Shown: positions 56,701-64,000 of the stretch, one piece after another
Layout of the letters: each line of letters begins with the position of its first letter
Numbering within the stretch: position 1 is the first letter of the stretch
NCBI RefSeq assembly: GCF_003259315.1
Contig: NZ_QLLT01000004.1
Coordinates: 310,001-374,000, forward strand
Direction: 5' to 3'
Length of the DNA stretch: 64,000 bases
Source: Kitasatospora sp. SolWspMP-SS2h
GTDB lineage: Bacteria; Actinomycetota; Actinomycetes; Streptomycetales; Streptomycetaceae
The notes under the pieces: model-generated
Databases searched by the model: none
What the model was told of the DNA's origin: nothing
What the model saw: the letters and a program-made list of their open reading frames with translations, nothing else
Position numbers and translations under genes: made by a program

Positions 56701-59700
56701 GCGCGAGGAGGCCGTCGAGTTGGTGGCCCGCTGGGGCGGTCGGTTGACGGTGGCGGTGGTCAATGCCCCTGGTTCGGTCGTCGTGTCGGGTGACCTGGAC
56801 GCGCTGGACGACCTGCTGACGGTCTGTGAGGCCGACGGCGTCCGCGCCCGCCGCCTCCCCGTCGACTACGCCGCCCACTCCGCGCAGGTCGAGGCCGTCC
56901 GCGAGCAACTCCTTACCGAGCTGGCCGACATCACACCCCACCCGGCAGCCGTCCCGTTCCACTCCACGGTCACCGGCGAGCCGGTCGACGCCGCCGCCCT
57001 CGACGCCGCCTACTGGTACCGCAACCTCCGCGAACCCGTCCGCTTCGACCTCGCCGTCGAGGCCCTCACGCAGGACCGGCGCGGCGTGTTCGTGGAGGTC
57101 AGCCCGCACCCCGTCCTGGTGCCGGTGCTGGACGGCGCCGCCACCGGCACCCTGCGCCGCGGCGGCGGCGGCAGGCAGGAGTTCCACCTTGCCCTGGCGC
57201 GCCTGCACACGCACGGCGTGGCCGTCGACTGGACGCCGGTCTTCCCCGGTGAGCCCCACCACGTCCCGCTGCCGACGTACGCCTTCCAGCACCGGCCGTA
57301 CTGGCTGAACCCCGCCGCCGGGAAGGCCGACGTGACGGCGGCGGGACTGGACCCGGCCGGGCACCCGCTGCTCGGGGCCGCCGTCGAACTGGCCGGGGAG
57401 CAGGGCGTCCTGTTCACGGGGCGGCTCTCGACGGCCACCCGGCCGTGGCTGGCCGACCACGTCGTCCTCGGCTCCGTGCTGCTGCCCGGCACCGTGTTCG
57501 TCGAACTCGCCCTGCACGCCGGACGGCAGGCCGGCTGCGACGTCCTGGACGAGCTGGTGCTGGCGGCCCCCATGGTCCTGCCGGAGGACGGTTCCGTGCC
57601 GATCCAGGTCGTCGTCGGCGCACCGGACGGGACGGGCCGACGCCCCGTCACCGTGCACTCCCGGACGGGCGACAGCTGGCTGCGGCACGCCACCGGCGTG
57701 CTGGCGCCCGCCGACCGTCCCCGCCCGTACGACACCGGCGAGCCCTGGCAGCCGGCCGGTGAGCCCGTCGACCTGACCGACTTCTACGACGACCTCGCCG
57801 CCCAGGGCTACGAGTACGGGCCGGTGTTCGCGGGCGTGCGCGAGATCCGGCGGCAGGGCGACGAGCTCTACGCCGAGGTGGCGCTGCCCGCCGACGCCCG
57901 CGACCGCTTCGGTCTCCACCCGGCGCTGCTCGACGCCGCGCTCCAGCCGCTGACCCTGCTGGCGGCCGGCCGCCTGCCGTTCTCCTTCGCCGGGGTGTCG
58001 ATGCGCAAGGCCGGCTCCACGGCCCGGGTCCGCCTCACGCCCACCGGCCCCGACACCTTCCGGGTCGCGCTCGCCGACGAGTCCGGGCCGCTGGCTGTGA
58101 TCGACGCGCTGACCGTGCGCCACCGGGCGCCGGGCCTGCCGGCCGCCGGGACCGACCAGCTCTTCCGCCTCGACTGGGTGCCCGTCGAGAGCACCGGCGA
58201 AGCCCCGGCCGTCCACCGCGTCACGCCCCCGGCGGGGGACCCCGTGGCGGCCGCGCACACGGTCGCCGCCGAGACGCTGGGCGTGCTCCAGGACTTCCTG
58301 CGCGACGGGGACGGCCGCCTGGCCGTGGTGACCCGGGGGGCGGCCGGGCCGGACCCGGTCGACCTGCCGTCCAGCGTCGTCTGGGGCCTGGTCCGCGCGG
58401 CCCAGGCCGAACACCCCGACCGGTTCGTGCTCGTCGACACCGACGACCGCGTCCTCGTCGCGGGGGACGAACCGCAGCTCGTCGTCCGCGACGGCGCCGT
58501 CCGTGCCGCCCGCCTGGTCCGGGCCGAGGCGGCCCCGGCACCCGGCCCGCTCGGCCCGCTCGACCCGAACGGCACCGTGCTGATCACCGGCGGCACCGGC
58601 ACCCTGGGCCGTCTCGTCGCCCGGCACCTGCGCGAGCGGCACGGCATCCGGCACCTGCTCCTGCTCGGCCGGAGCGCGGCGGAGGTGGACGTCGACGCCG
58701 AGGTGGCGACCTGCGACGTCGCCGACCGGGACGCGCTGGCGGCCGTCCTGGACGCGATCCCGGCCGCACACCCGCTGACGGCGGTCGTGCACGCGGCCGG
58801 TGTGCTCGACGACGGCGTCGTCGAATCCCTCACACCCGCCCGGATCGACCGGGTGCTGCGGCCCAAGGCCGACGCCGCCTGGCACCTGCACGAGCTGACG
58901 AAGGACCTCGGCCTGAGCGCGTTCGTGCTCTTCTCGTCCGCCGCCGGCGTACTGGGCGGCCCGGGCCAGGCCAACTACTCCGCCGCGAACGCCTTCCTGG
59001 ACGCCCTCGCCGTGCACCGGCGCGCCCTGGGCCTGCCCGGGGTGTCGCTGGCCTGGGGGCAGTGGGCCGAGGACAGCGGGCTGACCGGGAACCTCACCGA
59101 CACCGACCGCAAGCGCCTCGCCCGCGCCGGGGTGCTGCCGATGCCCACGGACCGGGCGCTGGCCCTGTTCGACCTGGCGCTGGGGGCCGCCGAACCCGCG
59201 CTGGTCCCCGCCCGCCTCGACCTGTCGGCGGCGTCCACCCGCCCCCTGCTCAGCCGCCTCACCCGGACCCGGCCCGCCCGGCGCACGGACCGGCCGGGCC
59301 TGGGCCGGGACCTCGCGGCCCTGCCGGAGGCCGAGCAGCACAGCCGCGTCCTGGCCCTGGTCACCGGCCAGACGGCCGCCGTCCTCGGCCACACCGACAC
59401 CTCGGCCGTCAGCGCCGACCGGGCCTTCAAGGACCTGGGCTTCGACTCGCTCACCGCAGTGGAGCTGCGCAACCGCCTCGCTGCGGCCGTCGGGGTGCGG
59501 CTGCCCGCGACGATGGTCTTCGACTACCCGACCCCCGACGCCCTGGCCGGCCACCTGCGGGGCCTCCTGCTCGGCACCCGGAGCCAGGCCCCCGCCGCGC
59601 CGGTGCCGGTCGGGGCCGTGGTGTCGGGTGATCCGGTGGTGGTGGTCGGGTTGGGGGCGCGGTATCCGGGTGGGGTGGGCTCGGCGCAGGAGTTGTGGGA

Positions 59701-62700
59701 TCTGGTGGCGGGCGGGGCGGACGCGGTGGGTGAGTTCCCGTCGGACCGTGGGTGGCACGTGGGTCGGCTCTACGATCCGGCGGGCGGTCCGGGGAAGTCC
59801 TACACGCGCTGGGGCGGCTTCCTCGGCTCCGCCGGAGACTTCGACGCCGCGTTCTTCGGGATCTCGCCGCGTGAGGCGCTGGCGATGGACCCGCAGCAGC
59901 GGGTGCTGTTGGAGACGGTGTGGGAGACGTTCGAGGACGCGGGCATCGATCCGACGTCGCTGCGCGGCACCCAGACGGGCGTGTTCACCGGCATCTGGGC
60001 ATCCGGCTACGGCGCCGGGGCACAGCCGCCCGACCTGGAGGGCTACCTCTCGACCGGCACGGCGACGAGCGTCACGTCCGGGCGGGTGTCGTACCTGCTG
60101 GGGCTGGAGGGTCCGGCGGTGTCGGTGGACACGGCGTGCTCGTCCTCGCTGGTGGCGATCCACCTGGCCGCGCAGGCGCTGCGGGCGGGGGAGTGCTCGC
60201 TGGCGCTGGCCGGCGGGGTGACGGTGATGGCGACGCCCGCGGGGTTCGTCGAGTTCTCCCGCCAGCGGGGGCTCGCGGCGGACGGCCGGGTGAAGGCGTT
60301 CGCCGAGGCGGCGGACGGGACGGCGTGGGCCGAGGGTGCGGGTGTCGTGCTGTTGGAGCGGCTGTCGGACGCCCGCCGCAACGGGCATCGGGTGCTGGCG
60401 GTGGTGCGGGGTTCGGCGGTCAACCAGGACGGGGCCTCCAACGGCCTGACCGCGCCGAACGGTCCGTCGCAGGAGCGGGTGATCCGGCAGGCGCTGGCGA
60501 ACGCCGGACTCTCCCCGGCGGACGTGGACGCGGTGGAGGCGCACGGCACCGGCACGACCCTGGGTGATCCGATCGAGGCGCAGGCGCTGCTGGCGACGTA
60601 CGGTCAGGACCGTTCCGAGCCGCTGTGGTTGGGTTCGGTGAAGTCGAACATCGGGCACACCCAGGCGGCGGCGGGCGTCGCGGGTGTGATCAAGATGGTG
60701 ATGGCGATGCGGCACGGGCAGCTGCCGCCGACGCTGCACGTGGACGAGCCGAGTTCGCACGTCGACTGGTCGGCGGGCCGGGTCGCCCTGCTGACCGAGG
60801 CCCGGCCCTGGCCCGACCACGGCCGCCCCCGCCGCGCCGGCATCTCGGCGTTCGGCATCAGCGGCACCAACGCGCACGTGGTGATCGAGGCACCGGCCGA
60901 GACCGCCGCCACGGCCACCCCCGTAGCTACCGTGCCGGTGCCGTGGCTGCTGTCCGCCAAGTCGGACGCGGCGCTGCGCGAACAGGCCCGCAGGCTGCGC
61001 GGGTTCCTCGCCGAGCACCCCGAGGTCACACCGGCCGAGGTAGCCGCCGACCTGGCCGCGCGGGCCCGGTTCCCGCACCGGGCCGTGCTGGCGGACCCGG
61101 CTGGCCTGGACGCGCTGATCGACGGAGAGCCCGGAACCGTCACGGGCACCGCCGCCTCCCCTGGTCGGTCGGCGTTCGTGTTCTCCGGTCAGGGTGGTCA
61201 GTGGGCGGGGATGGGGCGGGGTCTGTACGGGGTGTTCCCGGTGTTCGCGCGGGTGTTGGACGAGGTGTGCGGGGTGTTGGGGTTGCCGGTGGAGGTGCTG
61301 TTCGAGGACGGGGAGGGGGTGTTGGGGCAGACGCGGTTCACGCAGGCCGGGGTGTTCGCGTTGGAGGTGGCGCTGTTCCGGCTGGTGGAGTGGTTGGGGG
61401 TTCGGCCGGATTTCGTGGTGGGGCATTCGGTGGGCGAGGTGGCGGCGGCCCACGTGGCGGGGGTTTTGGGGCTGGAGGACGCCTGTGCCCTGGTGGGGGC
61501 GCGGGGCCGGTTGATGCAGGGGCTGTCCGGTGGTGGGGCGATGGTGTCGGTGCGGGCGTCGGTTCAGGAGGTGGCGGGGTCGCTGGTGCCGGGTGTGGAG
61601 GTGGCGGCGGTCAACGGGCCGGATGCGGTGGTGGTGTCGGGTGACGAGGCGGCGGTGCTGGCGGTCGCCGAGGTGTGGCGGGGTCGTGGTCGTCGGGTGC
61701 GGCGGCTGGAGGTCAGTCACGCGTTCCATTCGGCGCGGATGGACCCGGTGCTGGACGAACTCGCCGAAGTTGCGCAGGGCCTGTCGTTCGGTGTGCCGGT
61801 GGTCCCGGTGGTCTCCACGGTGGCCGGGCATCCGGTGGACATGGGGGAGCCGGGCTACTGGGTGCGGCAGGTGCGGGAGCCGGTGCGGTTCGCGGACGCG
61901 ATGGAGTGGCTGTCGGGCCAGGGCGTGACCGGTTTTGTGGAGGTGGGTCCGCATCCGTCGCTGGTGGCGAACGGGTTGATGCGCCGTCACGGTGACTCCG
62001 TGGAGCGGCTGTTCGCGGGTCTGGGGCGGTTGTGGGCGGACGGCGCGGTGGACTGGACCCCGCCGGTCGGTGAACCGGGTGCCCGGCTGCCCTCGTACGC
62101 CTTCCAGCACCAGCACTACTGGCTGCACCCCGGCGCCCCCGCGCCGACCGGTGACGGCCGGATCGACCACCCGCTGCTGCGGGATGCCATGGAACTCCCG
62201 GACGGCAACGGCGTGGTGCTGACCGGTCAGCTCGCGACCGCCGCGCAGCCGTGGCTCACCGAACACGTCATCGCGGGCTCGCCCCTGCTGCCCGGCGCGG
62301 CGTTCGTCGACCTCGCGCTCCGGGCCGGCGAGCACGTCGACTGCCCGGCGGTCGAGGACCTGACGCTGGAGACACCGCTGGTGGTCGCGGACGGCGTGCA
62401 GGTGTCCGTGACCGTCGGCCCCGACCGGGCGGGCCGGCGCAGCGTCTCGGTCCACTCGCGCACGGACGGCGCGTGGGTGCGGCACGCCACTGGAACCCTG
62501 GGCGCGGCGCCCGTCGCGCCCCGGGACTCCTGGGCCCGGCAGTGGCCGCCGCCCGCCGGGGTCGCCGTCGACCTCGACGCCTTCTACGACGACCTGGCCG
62601 ACGCCGGATTCGCCTACGGCCCGGCCTTCCGGGGCCTGCGCGCGGCCTGGCGCGACGGCGACACCCTCTACGCGGAGGTGGCCGCCCCCGCCGGCGACAC

Positions 62701-64000
62701 CCGGTTCGCCCTGCACCCCGCCCTGCTCGACGCCGCGATCCAGACCGTGACCGTCGCCGACGACCGGGCGAAGCTGCCGTTCGCCTTCGCCGGGATCTCC
62801 TGCCGGAGCGACGCCGAGCAGGCCAGGGTCTGGCTGACCGTGACCGGCGAGGACACCTGCGCGATCGCCCTCGCCGACCGGTCGGGCGCACCGGTCGCCG
62901 AGATCGCCGCGCTGACCCTGCGCCCGCCGGCCGCGGCCACCACGCGGGACGTGCCGTACCGGGTGGCGTGGCCGCTCCTGGAGGCGGCGACCGGCGAGCC
63001 GGACATCCCGGTCCACCACGCCACTTCGCCGGTCGAGACCCTGCGGGTGGTCCAGGACTTCCTCGCCACGGACACCCCGCGGATGGTGGTCGCCACGCGC
63101 AACGCCGTGCCGGTGCGGCCGGGCGAGGACGTCGACCCGCAGGCCGCCGCCGTCTGGGGCCTGGTCCGGTCGGCCGCCACCGAGCACCCCGGCCGGTTCG
63201 TGCTGGTCGACGCCGCCGACGGCGACCAGGTCCGACTGGCCGGCGACGAGCCCCAGCTCGCGATCCGCGGCGGCGCCGTCCACGTCCCCCGCCTCGAACG
63301 GGCCCGGACCGAACCGCTGCCCTCGCCGCTCGGCCCCGAGGGCACGGTGCTGGTCACCGGCGGCACCGGCACCCTGGGCGCCACGATCGCCCGCCACCTC
63401 GCCGCGGAGCACGGCGTGCGGCACCTGCTGCTGGTCAGCCGCCGCGGCCCGGCCGCCCCCGGCGCGGCCGCCCTGACCGCCGAGCTGGCGGCGCTGGGCG
63501 CGACCGCCGACGTCCTGGCGTGCGACGTGGCCGACCGCGCGGCGGTGGCGCGGCTGCTCGCCGACCACCCGGTCACCTCGGTGGTCCACGCCGCGGGCAC
63601 GCTGGCCGACACCGTCGTGGAGTCCCTCACCCCGGAGCAGTTCGCGCGGGTGTGGGAGCCGAAGGCCCTGGCGGCCCGGCACCTGCACGAACTGACCGCC
63701 GACCTGGAGGCGTTCGTGCTGTTCTCGTCGGCGTCCGGCGTGCTGGGCGGCGCGGGCCAGGCGAACTACGCGGCGGCGAACGCCTACCTCGACGGCCTGG
63801 CCGCGCACCGGCACGCCCAGGGGCAGCCGGCCGTGTCGCTCGCCTGGGGCTACTGGGCGGAGGCCAGCGGCATGACCGGCGGCCTGACCGCCACCGACCG
63901 GCACCGCCTGGCCAGGGCCGGGGTACGGCCGCTGCCGACGGCGGACGCGCTGGCCCTGTTCGACGCCGCGCTGACCGCGGGCACCCCGACCCTCGCCCCC
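41816..64000 (+). CDS. Giant modular type I polyketide synthase (loading module + 4 modules, incomplete at window end)
   Basis: One frame is open from the ATG at 41816 to the last base (7395 codons, no stop), so this is a single multimodular polypeptide that continues beyond the window. Order: KSQ-AT-ACP (loading) / KS-AT-KR-ACP / KS-AT-DH-ER-KR-ACP / KS-AT-DH-KR-ACP / KS-AT-DH-KR-(ACP outside). Five AT domains and the catalytic residues of all KS, DH, ER and KR domains are intact by inspection; see the module entries. There is no N-terminal docking helix: the KS core starts about 10 residues in, as expected for the first PKS of an assembly line. The colinear prediction is a propionate starter, three methylmalonate and one malonate extensions. 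The P450 upstream is divergent. Confidence 0.95.
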   Translation, partial: MRFPLDSDAGGVAVIGMAGRLPKAPDPEAFWRLLCDGTDAITAPPPGRQVVRHGGYLDRVDGFDAAFFGISPREAAGMDPQQRLVLELAWEALEDARIVPGTLTGGPTGVFVGAMWEDYTTLAHPGPVTPHTLTGTSRGAIANRVSHFLGVRGPSMTVDTAQSSALVAVHLAVESLRRGESALALAGGVNLNLTAAREEGAAEFGGLSPDDRCFTFDARANGFVRGEGGALLVLKPLDRALADGDRVYGVIRGSAVNNDGATRSLTVPSAQAQEQVIREALARAGVRPADVQYVELHGTGTAVGDPVEAAALAAAYRGPARSGDADGALRVGSAKTNVGHLEGAAGIVGLLKAVLSVHHRALPPSLHHETPHPGIPLDALALRVQTALTPWPRPDAPLLAGVSSFGMGGTNAHVIVEQAPGPAAPPVRRPAPGAGPAPWIVTARTAQALRAQIGRLRAHVRSHPDLTAAEVAHALATTRTRFAHRAVLLGSAQLAAGRAGTPGRTVFVFPGQGAQWVGMGRELYDAYPVFRAAMDECARALAPYTDWTLAEVLDGAPLNRVDVVQPALFAVMVSLAALWRSFGVEPDAVVGHSQGEIAAAHVAGALSLSDAARTVALRSRALVALTGRGGMVSVALPAERAEDYVSRWGGALTVAVVNAPGSVVVSGDTQALAELVESCAADGVRARAVPVDYASHSAHVEAVRGQLRTALDGVRPRRGTVPYYSAVTGGLLDDTTVLDADYWYRNLREPVRFDLAAAALLADGHDVMVEVSPHPVLLPALEQLLDQARERTGAPGVATGTLGRDRGGPDAFLTALSRLFVVGVPVDWSPAVAGAAPADLPTYAFQRRPYWLPEAAAGQSGRTPADPGARTADTAAPGPDPDHPEPGNAADTGDTGDTAAVVTAQIALVLGHEDPADIDPALTFKDLGFDSITGLELRNRLAAALDRPLPSGLVFDHPTPAELIDWLRTGPGDRSAPVAPAAHDDDPVVIVGMGCRFPGGVASPDDLWRLVAACGDAIGGFPDDRGWDLGALYDPELRGAGTTYVDRGGFLETAPGFDAPFFGISPREALAMDPQQRLVLETAWETFEHAGIDPTSLRGSHTGVFTGLWSSGYATGPGLPEDLEGYLLTGVATSVTSGRVAYHLGLRGPALSVDTACSSSLVALHLAAQSLRTGECSLALAGGVTVMATPLGFTEFSRQHGLAPDGRSKPFAAAADGTSWAEGAGLVLLERLSDARRNGHRVLAVVRGSAVNQDGASNGLTAPNGPSQERVIRQALASAGLQPSEVDAVEAHGTGTTLGDPIEAQALLATYGRGRDEPLWLGSVKSNIGHTQAAAGVAGVIKMVMAMRHGQLPPTLHVDAPTPHVDWSSDGLRLLTETRPWPDHGRPRRAGVSAFGISGTNAHLIIEQPSDPDPGRLPEPADRAAPTVWLLSAKTDAALRAQAERLHAYATAHPDVPAAAISRALAARTRFEHRAAVVGADRDDLLSGLAALPPGQPIRTGGTVFAFPGQGAQWVGMGRDLYEQSEVFRARIDACAAALAPYTDWSLVDELRHGSWERVDVVQPALFAVMVALAELWRSHGVRPDAVVGHSQGEIAAAYVAGALSLEDAAKVVALRSRALVALAGHGGMVSVGLGADRAGEFVSRWGGRLTVAVVNSADSVVVSGELDALEELLTACEADGVRARRLPVDYAAHSAQVEAVREQLLTELADITPRQAAVPFYSTVTGEPVDTAALDAAYWYRNLREPVRFDLAVARLTADGHSVFVEVSPHPVLVPVLDGTATGTLRRDHGGLTEFLAAAGRLHAAGTDVDWTPVLPRTAPRADLPTYAFQREPYWVTATPPVPRDDWRYEVAWAPASGAALPVEPVDPGRWLVLAAPGHPWAEALRERGFPVADSWDATVTADARPDGVLSLLALDEEPHPDHPVLPAGLVRTLDLVRTLDPARGPDPARTPAAPLWCATSGAVSTSGTDPVTHPAQALAWGTGASAALEFPHHWGGLVDLPAVPDQESVDALLVVLAGTGEDQVAIRGTRRLAKRLRRKAPSGPAARSWRPRGTVLVTGGTGALGGHVARRLARQGAEHIVLAARRGPDAPGAAGLRDELEAAGARVTVAACDVADRDALRDLVERVGDIRAVFHTAGVIRATRLADTTPAEFAEVVTAKVAGAANLAELLPDLDALVLFSSTAGVWGDGHGAAYAAGNAFLDALAAQHRARGRATTSVAWGIWAEGGMAALEPVQRQRTLLGLGELDPGRALDALQDVLDHDEALAVVTEADWAQFARAYTHARPSRLLRDLPEAHGRPQHPRPAPPAAGTDLLELITTHVAAVLGHAAPERLDPRRAFRELGFDSLTAVELRNRLAAALGVKLPATLVFDHPTPARLAAHLSGDRDVPQPPPLAPAPAATDEPIAVIGMGCRYPGGVGTPEDLWRLVADGVDAVGDFPADRGWDTDRLYDPTGNRPRTSSTSRGGFLDAAGDFDAAFFGISPREALAMDPQQRILLETAWETIEHAGIDPTALEGTPTGVFTGLWSTGYAAGPVPDDLEGYQVTGTASSVGSGRLAYQLGLLGPALSLDTGCSSSLVALHLAVQALRSGECSFALAGGVTVNATPTLFTEMSRQGASAPDGRSKPFAAAADGAGWAEGAGLLLLERLSDARRNGHEVLAVVRGSATNQDGASNGLTAPNGPSQERVIRQALANAGLSGSDVDVVEAHGTGTTLGDPIEAQALLATYGQDRSEPLWLGSVKSNIGHTQAAAGVAGVIKMVMAMRHGQLPPTLHVDAPTPHVDWSSDGVRLLTEARPWPETGRPRRAGVSAFGISGTNAHVVIEAPAETAATATPAAVVPVPWVLSAKSDAALREQARRLGEFTAAHPEVSAAAVGGALAARTVFEHRAVVDGAEALAALAEGRSVPGLLTGVVRPLGRSVFVFPGQGAQWVGMGAELYGSEPVFRAAIDACAVALEPFTDWSLVEVLVGGGSLERVDVVQPVLFAVMVGLAELWRAHGVEPDAVVGHSQGEIAAAYVAGALSLEDAAKVVALRSRVLVALAGHGGMVSLALSVEQAADYLARWGERLTTAVVNGASTVVVSGGLDALDELLTACEADGVRARRLPVDYAAHSAQVEAVRNQLLTELADITPHPAAVPFHSTVTGEQIDAAALDAAYWYRNLREPVRFDLAVARLTADGHEVFVEVSPHPVLVPVLDGAATGTLRRDHGTVGEFHTALARLHVHGVAVTWPHDRPHGVRLPRYAFQRRTYWLTPAAGDHGTGHPLAGTTVELPDGTTVHSGRVSTRTHPWLADHAVDDTVLLPGTAFLELATLTGGTLDDLVLHLPLALSDASTDLQVSVGVPDDAGRRPVTVHSKGGDGWVRHASGTLGGRVAAGRLDWPPRNAEPVDPEGFYAALAGLGYRYGPAFRGVRELWQGEDELYAEVSVPDGARFGLHPALLDAALQPLILLSPDTRVRLPFSFSGVAVHTTGASSVRVHLVRTGTDTYRATLADLSGRPVADITALTVRPAAEARAAVLHTRWTPLTPGTPTEVVPSPVLTAGADADSVHALVQRARALVQDFLAEQPERAAARLAVLTRGVAGAAVRGLVRSAAAEHPGRFVLVDVGDASEQDAVRAATTAGDEPELALRPEGVLVPRQARYVPEPAAPDGAYRLSEPGTGRLDDLALLPWQEAALEPGQVRVAVRAAGLNFRDVLIALGMYPDRPPLGGEAAGTVVEVGPGVTAWRPGDRVTGMMPGAFGPRAVADHRLLTAVPDGWSFTTAASVPVAFTTAWYGLFDLGELRPGDRVLVHSGAGGVGMAAVQLALHSGAEVFATASPAKWDALRRLGLADDHIGSSRDTRFADRFPAVDVVLNSLAGELTDASLRLLAPGGRFVELGKTDVRSPEDLIYRAFDLNDVDPARRGDILSRVVAMLADGMLEPLPVTAADLRQAADSFRLMSLARHTGKIVLTVPRPIDPDGTVLITGGTGTLGQAVARHLASRHGVRHLLLVSRRGGAVPQLEQLEDVDVRVAACDVADRDALAAVLDTIPAAHPLTAVVHAAGVLDDTVVARLTPEQLDRVLRPKVDGAWHLHELTRAHDPAAFVLFSAAAGVLGNAGQAGYAAANSYLDAFAAHRQALGLPAVSMAWGHWEQESGMTAHLTAVDRRRLARKGVRPLGTERALAMFDTALAAGRPALTTADLSMPQALPTPKAPASDLLSLVTAHTATVLGHSDTAAITPGLAFRDLGFDSLTSVELRNRLAGATGLRLPATLVFDHPTPADLADHLAAELSGAPKGVEPVASVASVASAASAGGGADPVVIVGMGCRLPGGVGSPEELWELVAGGVDAIGGFPSDRGWDIGRLYDPAGGPGTSYTRSGGFLADAAGFDAEFFGISPREALAMDPQQRVLLETAWETFEDAGIDPTSLRGTQTGVFTGIWSSGYVGSPDQAPPDTEGYLATGISPSITSGRVSYLLGLQGQAISIDSACSSSLMAIHLAAQALRSGECSLALAGGVTVSVTPLQFTEFSRQCALAPDGRCKPFSSTADGTAWGEGSGLVLLERLSDARRNGHRVLAVVRGSAVNQDGASNGLTAPNGLSQERVIRQALANAGLSGSEVDVVEAHGTGTTLGDPIEAQALLATYGQDRDEPLWLGSVKSNIGHTQAAAGVAGVIKMVMAMRHAELPPTLHVQEPTPHVEWDTGDIRLLTEARPWPETGRPRRAGVSAFGASGTNAHVVIEQFPEQTLEQNPEEPDADDSTEPTVWLLSGKTDDALRAQARRLADHLTAHPGLRPAAIGRALATTRTALAHRAALTGSTRADLMADLAALADGDPRIVTGVAGSASRSVFVFPGQGAQWVGMGAELYGAERVFRAAIDACEAALAPYVDWSLVEVLTGGGSLDRVDVVQPALFAVMVALAELWRSHGVEPDAVVGHSQGEIAAAYVAGALSLEDAAKVVALRSRALVALAGQGGMVSIGLGREEAVELVARWGGRLTVAVVNAPGSVVVSGDLDALDDLLTVCEADGVRARRLPVDYAAHSAQVEAVREQLLTELADITPHPAAVPFHSTVTGEPVDAAALDAAYWYRNLREPVRFDLAVEALTQDRRGVFVEVSPHPVLVPVLDGAATGTLRRGGGGRQEFHLALARLHTHGVAVDWTPVFPGEPHHVPLPTYAFQHRPYWLNPAAGKADVTAAGLDPAGHPLLGAAVELAGEQGVLFTGRLSTATRPWLADHVVLGSVLLPGTVFVELALHAGRQAGCDVLDELVLAAPMVLPEDGSVPIQVVVGAPDGTGRRPVTVHSRTGDSWLRHATGVLAPADRPRPYDTGEPWQPAGEPVDLTDFYDDLAAQGYEYGPVFAGVREIRRQGDELYAEVALPADARDRFGLHPALLDAALQPLTLLAAGRLPFSFAGVSMRKAGSTARVRLTPTGPDTFRVALADESGPLAVIDALTVRHRAPGLPAAGTDQLFRLDWVPVESTGEAPAVHRVTPPAGDPVAAAHTVAAETLGVLQDFLRDGDGRLAVVTRGAAGPDPVDLPSSVVWGLVRAAQAEHPDRFVLVDTDDRVLVAGDEPQLVVRDGAVRAARLVRAEAAPAPGPLGPLDPNGTVLITGGTGTLGRLVARHLRERHGIRHLLLLGRSAAEVDVDAEVATCDVADRDALAAVLDAIPAAHPLTAVVHAAGVLDDGVVESLTPARIDRVLRPKADAAWHLHELTKDLGLSAFVLFSSAAGVLGGPGQANYSAANAFLDALAVHRRALGLPGVSLAWGQWAEDSGLTGNLTDTDRKRLARAGVLPMPTDRALALFDLALGAAEPALVPARLDLSAASTRPLLSRLTRTRPARRTDRPGLGRDLAALPEAEQHSRVLALVTGQTAAVLGHTDTSAVSADRAFKDLGFDSLTAVELRNRLAAAVGVRLPATMVFDYPTPDALAGHLRGLLLGTRSQAPAAPVPVGAVVSGDPVVVVGLGARYPGGVGSAQELWDLVAGGADAVGEFPSDRGWHVGRLYDPAGGPGKSYTRWGGFLGSAGDFDAAFFGISPREALAMDPQQRVLLETVWETFEDAGIDPTSLRGTQTGVFTGIWASGYGAGAQPPDLEGYLSTGTATSVTSGRVSYLLGLEGPAVSVDTACSSSLVAIHLAAQALRAGECSLALAGGVTVMATPAGFVEFSRQRGLAADGRVKAFAEAADGTAWAEGAGVVLLERLSDARRNGHRVLAVVRGSAVNQDGASNGLTAPNGPSQERVIRQALANAGLSPADVDAVEAHGTGTTLGDPIEAQALLATYGQDRSEPLWLGSVKSNIGHTQAAAGVAGVIKMVMAMRHGQLPPTLHVDEPSSHVDWSAGRVALLTEARPWPDHGRPRRAGISAFGISGTNAHVVIEAPAETAATATPVATVPVPWLLSAKSDAALREQARRLRGFLAEHPEVTPAEVAADLAARARFPHRAVLADPAGLDALIDGEPGTVTGTAASPGRSAFVFSGQGGQWAGMGRGLYGVFPVFARVLDEVCGVLGLPVEVLFEDGEGVLGQTRFTQAGVFALEVALFRLVEWLGVRPDFVVGHSVGEVAAAHVAGVLGLEDACALVGARGRLMQGLSGGGAMVSVRASVQEVAGSLVPGVEVAAVNGPDAVVVSGDEAAVLAVAEVWRGRGRRVRRLEVSHAFHSARMDPVLDELAEVAQGLSFGVPVVPVVSTVAGHPVDMGEPGYWVRQVREPVRFADAMEWLSGQGVTGFVEVGPHPSLVANGLMRRHGDSVERLFAGLGRLWADGAVDWTPPVGEPGARLPSYAFQHQHYWLHPGAPAPTGDGRIDHPLLRDAMELPDGNGVVLTGQLATAAQPWLTEHVIAGSPLLPGAAFVDLALRAGEHVDCPAVEDLTLETPLVVADGVQVSVTVGPDRAGRRSVSVHSRTDGAWVRHATGTLGAAPVAPRDSWARQWPPPAGVAVDLDAFYDDLADAGFAYGPAFRGLRAAWRDGDTLYAEVAAPAGDTRFALHPALLDAAIQTVTVADDRAKLPFAFAGISCRSDAEQARVWLTVTGEDTCAIALADRSGAPVAEIAALTLRPPAAATTRDVPYRVAWPLLEAATGEPDIPVHHATSPVETLRVVQDFLATDTPRMVVATRNAVPVRPGEDVDPQAAAVWGLVRSAATEHPGRFVLVDAADGDQVRLAGDEPQLAIRGGAVHVPRLERARTEPLPSPLGPEGTVLVTGGTGTLGATIARHLAAEHGVRHLLLVSRRGPAAPGAAALTAELAALGATADVLACDVADRAAVARLLADHPVTSVVHAAGTLADTVVESLTPEQFARVWEPKALAARHLHELTADLEAFVLFSSASGVLGGAGQANYAAANAYLDGLAAHRHAQGQPAVSLAWGYWAEASGMTGGLTATDRHRLARAGVRPLPTADALALFDAALTAGTPTLAP
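44765..48990 (+). other. PKS module 1: KS - AT(methylmalonyl) - KR(A-type) - ACP
   Basis: KS about 44771-46045, Cys1157 in [11 protein letters not shown] about 46318-47180, Ser1591 in GHSQGE, RVDVVQ, and YAAH at 1691, a variant of the methylmalonyl YASH. KR about 47975-48520 with [12 protein letters not shown], Tyr2197 in AAYAAGNAF and Trp2189 in AGVWGDG; there is no LDD motif, so it is an A-type reductase (L-hydroxyl). ACP Ser2349 in [13 protein letters not shown]. No DH, so the beta-hydroxyl stays. Confidence 0.9.
49025..54655 (+). other. PKS module 2: KS - AT(methylmalonyl) - DH - ER - KR(B-type) - ACP
   Basis: KS about 49034-50300, Cys2576 in LDTGCSSSL (Gly for the usual Ala). AT about 50577-51440, Ser3011, RVDVVQ and YAAH (3111). 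DH about 51605-52370: His3296 in [12 protein letters not shown] and Asp3443 in LLDAALQ. ER about 52770-53690: [13 protein letters not shown] and NADPH loop [16 protein letters not shown] about 53695-54250: LDD at 4048-4050 (B-type), Tyr4105 in [11 protein letters not shown] Ser4234. Gives a fully reduced methylene. Confidence 0.9.
54660..59600 (+). other. PKS module 3: KS - AT(methylmalonyl) - DH - KR(B-type) - ACP
   Basis: [13 protein letters not shown] repeat linker opens the module. KS about 54716-55985, Cys4472 in [11 protein letters not shown] about 56300-57165, Ser4918, RVDVVQ, YAAH (5018). DH about 57360-58120: His5215 in [12 protein letters not shown], Asp5373 in LLDAALQ. KR about 58565-59110: LDD at 5664, Tyr5721 in NYSAANAF; the loop after LLLLGR is shorter than in other KRs. 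ACP Ser5878 in [13 protein letters not shown]. Product: trisubstituted alkene. Confidence 0.9.
59620..64000 (+). other. PKS module 4: KS - AT(malonyl) - DH - KR - (ACP beyond window)
   Basis: KS about 59630-60895, Cys6108 in [11 protein letters not shown] about 61165-62040 is different from the other four: [14 protein letters not shown] (Ser6538), [16 protein letters not shown] and HAFH at 6635, all of malonyl-specific ATs. DH about 62165-62930: His6817 in [12 protein letters not shown], Asp6972 in LLDAAIQ. KR about 63343-63875: LAD at 7263 in place of LDD, Tyr7318 in NYAAANAYL, probably B-type. The ACP and any later module lie outside. Product: unsubstituted alkene. Confidence 0.88.

Noticed and set aside
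41503-60567. Many plus-strand open frames of 60-1543 codons inside the PKS region
   Set aside because: They lie in the two wrong frames; every KS, AT, DH, ER, KR and ACP motif falls in the single frame that starts at 41816.
49004-63904. A 4966-codon open frame antisense to the PKS
   Set aside because: It is a by-product of strong third-position GC bias in the PKS frame. Its translation is Gly/Arg/His/Val low complexity with repeats that mirror the PKS modules, and no domain is seen.

Overview
The window is very high-GC DNA with codon use, gene families and start signals typical of a Streptomycetaceae actinomycete (Streptomyces or Kitasatospora). This is inferred from gene content only: DevR/DevS-like and ECF42/DGPF regulators, a DUF5685-type protein, a caa3-type CtaG, and a type I modular PKS.

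Layout. 0-14.2 kb: a P-loop kinase-like gene, two overlapping ATP-grasp genes, a GAF-GAF histidine kinase and its likely response regulator (separated by an inverted ECF sigma/DGPF pair), a DUF4232-like lipoprotein, a frameshifted GNAT gene, a Cys-rich DUF5685-like protein, a DUF6188-like protein, a double Nudix protein and a YegP-like small protein. 14.5-17.8 kb: a decayed, partly lower-GC island with a HAD fragment, an orphan gene, a secreted NucA/NucB nuclease and a broken IS3-type transposase. 17.9-24.7 kb: six minus-strand genes forming one probable operon (aminoglycoside-phosphotransferase fold, aldehyde dehydrogenase, asparagine-synthase-like enzyme, an acidic-tailed membrane protein, and two diverged paralogues of unknown function). 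25-39.7 kb: mostly single genes of metabolism and regulation: cupin, gabD-like dehydrogenase, tRNA-Cys, AraC/VOC pair, sphingomyelinase, a Clp-N/HTH protein with its palindromic operator, a stand-alone PheRS-like synthetase, XRE-cupin/YbaK pair sharing a 32-bp palindrome, MarR with operator and a deleted SDR relic, DUF2254 and CtaG membrane proteins.

39.9 kb to the end is the left edge of a polyketide cluster: a cytochrome P450 diverging from one enormous PKS gene, open from 41816 to the last base of the window (7395 codons, no stop). It encodes a KSQ loading module and four extension modules: loading KSQ-AT(methylmalonyl)-ACP; module 1 KS-AT-KR-ACP; module 2 KS-AT-DH-ER-KR-ACP; module 3 KS-AT-DH-KR-ACP; module 4 KS-AT(malonyl)-DH-KR, with its ACP beyond the window. 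Read colinearly this predicts a propionate-started chain: ethyl, CH(OH), CH(CH3), CH2, CH(CH3), CH=C(CH3), CH=CH, thioester. That is a tylactone-like starter end with one extra fully reduced propionate. I could not match this to a named compound from memory.

Mobile or decayed features are frequent outside the PKS (IS3 remnant, three acetyltransferase/HAD pseudogenes, SDR relic, duplicated marR 3' end). No CRISPR array, rRNA or replication origin was seen.
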